Source: an uncultured bacterium (lineage in GTDB: Bacteria; Actinomycetota; Coriobacteriia; Coriobacteriales; Coriobacteriaceae). Taken from it: a stretch of 5,692 nt of DNA. Positions 1 to 4,008 of the stretch are shown one piece after another. The position numbers and the translations under genes are program-made. Position 1 is the first letter of the stretch. Every line of letters begins with the position of its first letter. The notes beneath the pieces are model-generated. The model saw only the letters and a list, made by a program, of their open reading frames with translations. It was not told where the DNA came from and did no database searches. The stretch is taken from positions 1 to 5,692 of the forward strand of contig CAJMOP010000121.1 in the NCBI GenBank assembly GCA_905215115.1, written 5' to 3'.

Positions 1-226
1 GGCCCACATAGGCGGCCAGACTGCGTGCGGCGCGATCGGCCGCATCCTCACCACTCACGATGTAGACCGTGGGGCGCGGACGACGCGCAAACTGGGCGGC
101 CGCCATGAGCGTTCGGCCCGACTGAGACACGGCCAGCGTCACGTCCTCGCCAGAATCGAGCCCGGCCTCGACGGTCTGCAGAGCCTCGGCAGTGTAGAGC
201 TGCGCGGCTATACGGTGAATGAGCAT
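1..226 (-). CDS. mfd: Transcription-repair coupling factor Mfd, N-terminal fragment (runs off left edge)
   Basis: Only the first 75 codons are visible; the frame stays open to the left edge. Mfd is a cytoplasmic DNA translocase that displaces RNA polymerase stalled at lesions and recruits UvrA for nucleotide excision repair. The visible peptide begins MLIHRIAAQLYTAEAL and continues with VTLAVSQSGRTLMAAAQFA (about residues 33-51), then PTVYIVSGEDAADRAARSLAAYVG. This matches the start of the UvrB-like N-terminal module of Mfd: a degenerate P-loop-like turn (SQSGRT), a hydrophobic strand, and a helix ending in a Y-V-G or F-L-G motif. The ATG at 226 is chosen because GGAGGAA lies six bases upstream. 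In many bacteria pth precedes mfd; here the upstream neighbour is instead an ATP-grasp gene 220 bases away, with a hairpin between. The helicase motifs that would prove the call lie outside the window; a UvrB-type protein is the main alternative. Confidence 0.68.
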   Translation of the reverse strand, partial: MLIHRIAAQLYTAEALQTVEAGLDSGEDVTLAVSQSGRTLMAAAQFARRPRPTVYIVSGEDAADRAARSLAAYVG

Positions 227-231
227 GCTGT

Positions 232-238
232 TCCTCCG
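232..238 (-). promoter_or_regulatory. Ribosome binding site of mfd
   Basis: Read on the minus strand, GGAGGAA is followed by four to six bases and then the ATG at 226. It is a near-perfect Shine-Dalgarno match and fixes the start of the left-edge gene in preference to other frames. Confidence 0.75.
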
Positions 239-251
239 GCATCGCAACGCC

Positions 252-279
252 AAAAGCCCGCCGAGGCAAGCTCGGCGGG
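252..279 (-). terminator. Strong hairpin with short T run directly before mfd (terminator or attenuator)
   Basis: CCCGCCGAG (257-265) and CTCGGCGGG (271-279) form a perfect 9-bp GC-rich stem with a 5-base loop. On the minus strand the stem is followed by CTTTTG, a four-T run; on the plus strand no T run follows. It therefore fits a weak intrinsic terminator for minus-strand transcription. It ends about 25 bases before the mfd start and about 13 bases before its ribosome binding site, so it would stop read-through from the upstream gene or act on the mfd leader itself. Confidence 0.6.
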
Positions 280-323
280 TCGTTCGTCAAATTCGTTGCC
301 TGTCATGGTAGCGCATGGAGAGG

Positions 324-369
324 ACTCCAGCTCAAGCGTACGCTCAGCCCCGCAAAAAACGCCAGATAG
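324..369 (-). repeat. Dispersed intergenic repeat, copy 1
   Basis: These 46 bases match positions 2028-2073 at 39 of 46 sites without gaps, in the same orientation. The invariant core is CAGCCCCGCAAAAAACG (plus strand), so on the minus strand there is a T6 run (354-359) followed by GCGGGGCTG. The copy contains a perfect 10-base palindrome, AGCGTACGCT (335-344). A small hairpin just to its left, TGGAG (316-320) with CTCCA (325-329), overlaps the repeat end. It lies about 80 bases after the stop of the ATP-grasp gene. I recall this sequence type as a frequent intergenic repeat in Collinsella, but could not verify that. Confidence 0.65.
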
Positions 370-386
370 AACCGGACTCACCGGCT
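354..386 (-). terminator. Possible intrinsic terminator after the ATP-grasp gene
   Basis: On the minus strand AGCCGG (386-381) can pair with CCGGTT (375-370), with one G-T wobble and a 5-base loop. It is followed after ten bases by the T6 run of repeat copy 1. The spacing between stem and T run is longer than usual, so this is a weak candidate. The hairpin at 257-279 may be the real stop for this gene. Confidence 0.3.
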
Positions 387-446
387 TCGCCAAAATCTCC
401 CCGTCACGTCGAACGCCGCAACCACGGAAGGTGCCCCAAGAAGCGG

Positions 447-1739
447 CTATTCCTCAAAAAAGCTCGCAACGTTCAAGCGGCTCGTCCACTCGCCTATGGT
501 GTTGGCAAAGCCGACGCGTGTGTACACGCCCGCAAAACGGCCGCGATACAGGTACAGGCCTTCCATATTAGAAGCGGGCGCAAAACCAAGATCATCCACG
601 AGTCCTTTGGGCGCCTCTCCTCGATGTGGCCCATCGACAAGCGTTCCGCGCAAGCAGGGAGTCTGATACTGCTGAGCATACTCCTGTACAATCGCCCCAG
701 CTGCCGCAGCGCGAGCAAGCACCTGGGACCATTCCTGTTCCGTGACATCCAAACCAGCAACAACGCCAACCGCGTTGTAGCCGCCGCACGGCTTGACGAT
801 CCATCGGTCCTTTTCGGCAAATCTCGACAACTGGGTGCTTTCGTCCAAAATCTCGGTATAGGGCACATGTTCCCGTACAAACAATTGCTCCTCCGGGCTC
901 AACAAGGACTGACCGGCCCGAGACCACAAAAACGCAAATACGGTCTTAGTCGCACACGGCCACGTTCTAAAACCACCGACGATGCATGCAAACCCTTCTT
1001 GGGCAGCCTCGATTAAGGCCGAGCGTCCGTCGCACGGCTTATCCCACAGCTCGCCGGTCACCGCGCGTCGCCAGACGCAATCAATAGGACCGGCGGCATC
1101 GCACAGCCGCCTAGCACCGCTCTCGTCTTCGCCAATCCGCAGGTCGCGCACATCCGCAAAGCGTGCGGCTACACCCCGCCGCCTCATAAGGTCGACAAAA
1201 TGAGCCGCATCTTCCAAGTCGATGCTTTCCGAATAGTCGACGATTGCCACCGAAGCGGGACATTTCTTTGATTGCGGTGCATAGAGCCCCTCGTCAACGC
1301 GGGCCCCGTCGTCCGATCGTGCACTATCCTCGGTGCGGCGAGGATGGGCCAGCTTCCACTCTGCATAGGTCTCAAACAATGCATCTATCCAGCTGCCGCA
1401 CAAATCGTACTGCCGAAAGCCGGGGTGGTCGGATGCAAACTCCTCAAAGGAAGGCGTCATTCGCACTGCCTGGCAGACCTCATCGGTTACTACCATTCCA
1501 GCACTGCCGTCGGTATTGAGCTCGCAAAACGTATACGAACCGGTGTCCTCGTCAAGAAAGATATCAACACGCGCAAGGGGAATCTGGCAATCATAGCCGG
1601 CATCCATAGCGCACAGGTCAGCAAAAGCCGGATCCATGCGAAACCACGCACGCACGGAGGTATCGGAACAAAACGCCCGCGTCACCTTGTCCATAATGCC
1701 GTACATGCGCTCGGCGGCCTCCTTAAGAATCGCCGTCAT
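447..1739 (-). CDS. Glutathionylspermidine-synthase-like ATP-grasp protein, main part (5' end out of frame)
   Basis: This 430-codon frame carries most of a protein of the glutathionylspermidine synthase family (GSP_synth, Pfam PF03738). The family is an ATP-grasp fold that ligates amine to carboxylate; in gut actinobacteria the real substrates are unknown and the spermidine name is only inherited. Visible family marks, counted from the ATG at 1739, are: RVDIF (57-61) and FCELNTDGSAGM (71-82), the N-terminal substrate motif; CVWRRAVTGEL (221-231); DRWIVKPCGGYNAVGVVAG (311-329), the ATP-grasp phosphate-binding strand and glycine-rich loop; IVQEY (350-354); and GVYTRVGFANTIG (404-416), near the C terminus. 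Residues 131-162 are a charged, low-complexity insertion. The frame stays open upstream of 1739 (coding ALTPKIFDED before the ATG) up to a stop at 1821-1823, but has no ATG, GTG or TTG start there. The missing N terminus is found in another frame at 1763-1906, so the gene is probably frameshifted. If translated from 1739 it would lack about 50 family-conserved residues. Family call is firm; function is open. Confidence 0.85.
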   Translation of the reverse strand: MTAILKEAAERMYGIMDKVTRAFCSDTSVRAWFRMDPAFADLCAMDAGYDCQIPLARVDIFLDEDTGSYTFCELNTDGSAGMVVTDEVCQAVRMTPSFEEFASDHPGFRQYDLCGSWIDALFETYAEWKLAHPRRTEDSARSDDGARVDEGLYAPQSKKCPASVAIVDYSESIDLEDAAHFVDLMRRRGVAARFADVRDLRIGEDESGARRLCDAAGPIDCVWRRAVTGELWDKPCDGRSALIEAAQEGFACIVGGFRTWPCATKTVFAFLWSRAGQSLLSPEEQLFVREHVPYTEILDESTQLSRFAEKDRWIVKPCGGYNAVGVVAGLDVTEQEWSQVLARAAAAGAIVQEYAQQYQTPCLRGTLVDGPHRGEAPKGLVDDLGFAPASNMEGLYLYRGRFAGVYTRVGFANTIGEWTSRLNVASFFEE

Positions 1740-1762
1740 ATCCTCGTCGAATATCTTTGGAG

Positions 1763-1906
1763 TCAGGGCGCAGGGTCGCCATGGTAGAGCGCATGGGTTT
1801 GAGACAAGTATTCGTCGCCTTTACGCCGACCAGGTAGGTCGCCTTCGCGCGTGCGCACGATGCGCTCAAAGTCATCCTCGAGCTCTCGCGTCTTCGATGT
1901 TGCCAC
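1763..1906 (-). pseudogene. Detached N-terminal segment of the ATP-grasp gene (frameshift)
   Basis: From a GTG at 1906 this frame codes 47 residues, starting MATSKTRELEDDFERIV and ending EYLSQTHALYHGDPAP, then stops at TGA 1763-1765. The ending matches the N terminus of glutathionylspermidine-synthase-like proteins, which have an A-x-Y-x-G-x-P-x-P stretch followed shortly by a P-x-F/I-F stretch. That second stretch, TPKIF, is in the frame of the downstream gene. Adding one base near the CCC at 1766-1768 would give HALYHGDPAP-L-TPKIF in a single frame running from 1906 to 447 (about 486 residues). The simplest reading is loss of one base, for example CCCC to CCC, by mutation or sequencing error. 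I see no X-XXY-YYZ slippery heptamer, and a plus-one shift at CCC-TGA-C would enter a third frame that closes quickly, so programmed frameshifting is not supported. Confidence 0.78.
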
Positions 1907-1910
1907 GTTA

Positions 1911-1916
1911 CCCTCC
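1911..1916 (-). promoter_or_regulatory. Ribosome binding site deciding the GTG start of the ATP-grasp gene
   Basis: GGAGGG on the minus strand is followed by TAAC and then GTG at 1906-1904. An in-frame ATG lies at 1918, but it overlaps this Shine-Dalgarno sequence and has only AT-rich sequence before it. The GTG is therefore the better start. A good ribosome binding site in front of the short fragment also supports it as the true 5' end of the broken gene. Confidence 0.65.
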
Positions 1917-2000
1917 ATTGCTTGATTTTTTGCTCATGCTACGCCAGCACGCCACGACTTCGGCGCGCTTGAATAGGCTTCTAAATTAGCAACACATTTT

Positions 2001-2048
2001 TGCATGGGGCGGCAGGCGGCGACATATACTCCTGCCCAAGCGCATGCA
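2001..2048. repeat. Nested inverted repeat adjoining repeat copy 2
   Basis: Two sets of perfect 6-base arms nest around one axis. The outer pair is TGCATG (2001-2006) with CATGCA (2043-2048). The inner pair is GGCAGG (2011-2016) with CCTGCC (2031-2036), enclosing a 14-base loop, with an asymmetric internal loop between the two stems. A transcript of either strand could fold into a two-stem hairpin. It overlaps the conserved repeat, which starts at 2028, and suggests that the complete repeat unit extends to about 2001. Confidence 0.6.
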
Positions 2049-2073
2049 CAGCCCCGCAAAAAACGTCAGATGG
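2028..2073 (-). repeat. Dispersed intergenic repeat, copy 2
   Basis: These 46 bases align without gaps to 324-369, with seven mismatches and the same orientation relative to the minus-strand genes. The copy begins about 40 bases beyond the stop of the zinc-ribbon gene. On the minus strand one frame through the repeat reads TFFAGLCMRLGRS, a peptide I remember as a spurious tail on predicted Collinsella proteins; that recollection is unverified. No gene uses this frame here, so I treat it as a noncoding repeat. Confidence 0.65.
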
Positions 2074-2088
2074 GCAAGCCGTCTGGCG
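2058..2088 (-). terminator. Intrinsic terminator of the zinc-ribbon gene, built into the repeat
   Basis: On the minus strand CGCCAGA (2088-2082) and TCTGACG (2070-2064) form a stem with one mismatch, extended near the loop by further GC pairs around a CTTG loop. It runs directly into TTTTTT (2063-2058). It begins 27 bases after the stop codon of the zinc-ribbon gene. Stem, position and T run all fit a rho-independent terminator, with the T run supplied by the conserved repeat. Confidence 0.55.
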
Positions 2089-2114
2089 CTATCAGAGTGA
2101 GCTATACGCCGAGT

Positions 2115-3161
2115 CTAATCGTAGACGCCCATTTTAAGCAGTGTGAAAGTCGGAGCGCCGTCACCCTGCGCGACGCGGACCGTGCAAGTCTCAGTACGGC
2201 CCATGGATGCGTCCGCTTGAATTGCGGCGATGAACTGGTCCTTTGGCAGGCCGTAAGTGCTCTCGGGGATGTCAGAAGGAAGTAACGCACCGCCGGCACT
2301 GTAGACCTCATAGGTGAGCTCGTAAATGTTGTCGCCAAGGTCAGTCGCGCCCGTAGCGATGGCACACGATGGGTTGTAATTTCCCTGACCGTATTCCTGC
2401 TTCAGGTACAAGTACCCGTCATGCGCTTCGGCCGAATCGGCAAGCATCTGCCCACCCGACCCTTTATCAAAGGTCATGTCAGCATCCGAGAGTGTCAGAC
2501 CCGTCAGGCGATTGAGCTCCCTATTGATCACATCGGTCGCCATGCGCTGATAGTGACCGTTGTCATAGTCGCCTTTCTCGATTCGATACGGCGCGTTGTC
2601 AATAAAATGGCACCAGATAAACTTAACCAGCTTGTATTTCTCGTCATCAGAAAGTCCGTCAGTCGAATCGAAGCCGCCCGTCCGATACCAGTCCCGATCG
2701 AAGTGCTCCTCCGTAAAGTTCGACAGGAACAGATTCGCGGCGGCATAGGTTGCCTGGTCATTGAGGTCGACTTTTACGCTGCTGCCGGTCTGCTCAGGCT
2801 CATCCGCCTCATCCTCGTCGGCGGCAGGCTTCTCCTTGGCACTTCCCTTGTCCTTGTGCTCGGCCGAACCCTCGTCGGACCCAAGTACCGTAATCTGCGA
2901 TGAGTTGCCCTGCCCAAGCGGACCCAACACGCCGGCCAGTGCCAGCGCAGCACCGCCGGCAACGAGCACGCCCGCTACACATATGCCGATAATCACCGCG
3001 CGCTTATGCGACTTCTTCTGCGCGGGAGGCATCCCTGCCGCCGGCATCGGTGCGGGCTCAACAGGCGCGGCCGCCGGAGAAGCGGCGCCCATGCGCGCCC
3101 CACAGTTCGTGCAAAAAACGGTTCCGTCGGGCATCTCGGAGCCGCACTTGGTGCAAAACAT
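2115..3161 (-). CDS. Zinc-ribbon, membrane-anchored protein of unknown function
   Basis: The 348-residue product starts MFCTKCGSEMPDGTVFCTNCG. Cys3, Cys6, Cys17 and Cys20 form a classic short zinc ribbon in the cytoplasm. A proline- and alanine-rich linker (about 25-48) follows, then a basic stretch KKSHKR (49-54) and one hydrophobic segment (about 55-82) that should be a membrane anchor with the N terminus inside. Residues about 95-130 are a highly charged, acidic, low-complexity linker. The remaining roughly 215 residues form a predicted external domain beginning YAAANLFLSNFTEEHF; a similar asparagine-rich FLSNF motif recurs in zinc-ribbon membrane proteins of Coriobacteriia and Firmicutes whose role is unknown. 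The ATG at 3161 is preferred over an in-frame GTG at 3179, since the family typically begins M-x-C-x-x-C and AGGGG stands ten bases before it. It seems to be a single-gene unit with its own candidate promoter upstream and a terminator downstream. I do not assign a function. Confidence 0.85.
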   Translation of the reverse strand: MFCTKCGSEMPDGTVFCTNCGARMGAASPAAAPVEPAPMPAAGMPPAQKKSHKRAVIIGICVAGVLVAGGAALALAGVLGPLGQGNSSQITVLGSDEGSAEHKDKGSAKEKPAADEDEADEPEQTGSSVKVDLNDQATYAAANLFLSNFTEEHFDRDWYRTGGFDSTDGLSDDEKYKLVKFIWCHFIDNAPYRIEKGDYDNGHYQRMATDVINRELNRLTGLTLSDADMTFDKGSGGQMLADSAEAHDGYLYLKQEYGQGNYNPSCAIATGATDLGDNIYELTYEVYSAGGALLPSDIPESTYGLPKDQFIAAIQADASMGRTETCTVRVAQGDGAPTFTLLKMGVYD

Positions 3162-3171
3162 ATTCGGGCAT

Positions 3172-3177
3172 CCCCTC
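3172..3177 (-). promoter_or_regulatory. Ribosome binding site of the zinc-ribbon gene
   Basis: GAGGGG on the minus strand lies ten bases before the ATG at 3161. It overlaps the alternative GTG codon at 3179-3177, which argues against that GTG as the start. The spacing is at the long end of normal. Confidence 0.5.
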
Positions 3178-3199
3178 ACAACAAACGGTATCTGCCGCC

Positions 3200-3239
3200 A
3201 TCATATTGAGCCTTCGCAGCCCAAATGTGTTGCGCAACA
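3200..3239 (-). promoter_or_regulatory. Candidate promoter with 12-base palindromic operator for the zinc-ribbon gene
   Basis: TGTTGCGCAACA (3228-3239) is a perfect 12-base palindrome. On the minus strand TATGAT (3205-3200) is a good match to a -10 box, about 40 bases before the ATG at 3161. The -35 region would fall at or just after the edge of the palindrome and is a poor match to TTGACA. A weak -35 box with an adjoining palindrome is the usual arrangement for a regulated promoter. Which regulator would bind is unknown, and chance cannot be excluded. Confidence 0.35.
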
Positions 3240-3259
3240 TTGGTCGCCGTCTTCGAGTG

Positions 3260-3276
3260 CCGGCAAAACGTGCCGG
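3260..3276 (-). terminator. Hairpin just after nth, possible terminator
   Basis: CCGGCA (3260-3265) and TGCCGG (3271-3276) form a perfect 6-bp stem with a 5-base loop, only three bases after the nth stop codon. There is no T run after it on the minus strand, so it may be a weak or rho-assisted terminator, or an mRNA 3'-end stabiliser. Confidence 0.35.
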
Positions 3277-3279
3277 GCC

Positions 3280-3945
3280 CTATCCCGTCACACGCACGCT
3301 GGGGCAAAGGTCTGCCAGCGGGCACTCGTCGCACTTGGGCTTACGGGCATCGCAAATCTCGCGGCCAAAGGTGATCCACTGGTGATTGACCGACTCCCAA
3401 TACTCGTGCGGCAAGATCTTGAGCAGATCTTGCTCGGTCTTGAGCGGCTCTTTGGCGTGTGTCTTGGGACTCAGCATCAGGCGGTGCGCAATGCGGTTGA
3501 CGTGTGTATCGACTGCAATGCCCTCCACGATGCCAAACCCCACGTTGAGCACGATGTTTGCCGTCTTGCGCCCCACGCCCGGCAGCTTGACAAGCTCCTT
3601 CATGTCGGCCGGCACCTTGCCGCCGTAGTCGGCAACAATCATCTGCGCAGCCTCCACGGCGTGCTTGGCCTTACTCTTATAAAAGCCGAGTGACTTAATG
3701 GTGTCCGCCACGTCGGTCACACTTGCCCCCGCCATGGCCTCGGGCGTGGGCCACTGGGCAAACAGTTGGGGCGTCACCTTGTTGACCTGCGCGTCGGTCG
3801 TCTGAGCCGAGAGCAGTACCGCGATGAGCAACCTAAAGGGATTCTCGTGGTCCAAGAAACACTCGACCGGTCCATAGCGGCGGTTGAGGCGCTCGCACAC
3901 CTCAACGGCGCGTTCGCGTTTGGCGGCATTGGTCTCGCGTGGCAT
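3280..3945 (-). CDS. nth: Endonuclease III (DNA glycosylase / AP lyase)
   Basis: The 221-residue product removes oxidised pyrimidines from DNA and cleaves the resulting abasic site, the first steps of base excision repair. Its length is close to that of the E. coli enzyme. The helix-hairpin-helix reads LPGVGRKTANIVLN (121-134) and includes Lys127, matching the catalytic lysine (Lys120 in E. coli). VDTHVNR follows, with Asp146 matching catalytic Asp138. The C terminus holds the [4Fe-4S] ligands in the standard C-x6-C-x2-C-x5-C spacing: Cys198, Cys205, Cys208 and Cys214. All key residues are intact. Of two in-frame ATGs (3972 and 3945) I choose 3945, because GAGGAG (3956-3951) sits five bases before it and MPRETNAAKRERA resembles usual starts. 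The gene follows the ABC transporter stop by 63 bases with no clear terminator, so read-through is possible, though the two have no functional tie. Confidence 0.96.
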   Translation of the reverse strand: MPRETNAAKRERAVEVCERLNRRYGPVECFLDHENPFRLLIAVLLSAQTTDAQVNKVTPQLFAQWPTPEAMAGASVTDVADTIKSLGFYKSKAKHAVEAAQMIVADYGGKVPADMKELVKLPGVGRKTANIVLNVGFGIVEGIAVDTHVNRIAHRLMLSPKTHAKEPLKTEQDLLKILPHEYWESVNHQWITFGREICDARKPKCDECPLADLCPSVRVTG

Positions 3946-3950
3946 AACGA

Positions 3951-3956
3951 CTCCTC
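3951..3956 (-). promoter_or_regulatory. Ribosome binding site of nth
   Basis: GAGGAG on the minus strand is five bases before the ATG at 3945. No comparable sequence precedes the alternative ATG at 3972, so the shorter 221-residue protein is preferred. Confidence 0.7.
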
Positions 3957-4008
3957 GACTCGGCAGAAACATAACTTCACGGAAACGATTGTCCCACGTA
4001 CAGGGGCC

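Noticed and set aside
208..393. Minus-strand 61-codon frame overlapping the mfd start and repeat copy 1
   Set aside because: It spans the repeat and the hairpin, has no ribosome binding site, and resembles only the other repeat copy when translated.
315..1016. Plus-strand open frame of 233 codons starting inside repeat copy 1
   Set aside because: It is a shadow of the ATP-grasp gene; its N-terminal likeness to another plus-strand frame at 2004 comes only from the shared repeat.
1766..1775. CCC-TGA-C resembling the prfB-type programmed frameshift site
   Set aside because: A plus-one shift there enters a third frame that closes soon after; the shift needed is minus one, and no slippery heptamer or upstream Shine-Dalgarno-like stimulator is evident.
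1979..2000. TTGCTA and TATTCA on the minus strand as a promoter for the ATP-grasp gene
   Set aside because: The two boxes are only about 11 bases apart, too close for a sigma-70-type promoter, and no better pair was found in the 208-base gap.
2761..3693. Plus-strand open frame of 310 codons
   Set aside because: It is antisense to nth and the zinc-ribbon gene, crosses their intergenic gap, and has no domain or ribosome binding site that I can support.
3946..4008. Possible terminator or promoter in the 63-base gap between the transporter and nth
   Set aside because: Only a three-base CCC/GGG pairing is present and no T run or paired -35/-10 boxes could be supported.
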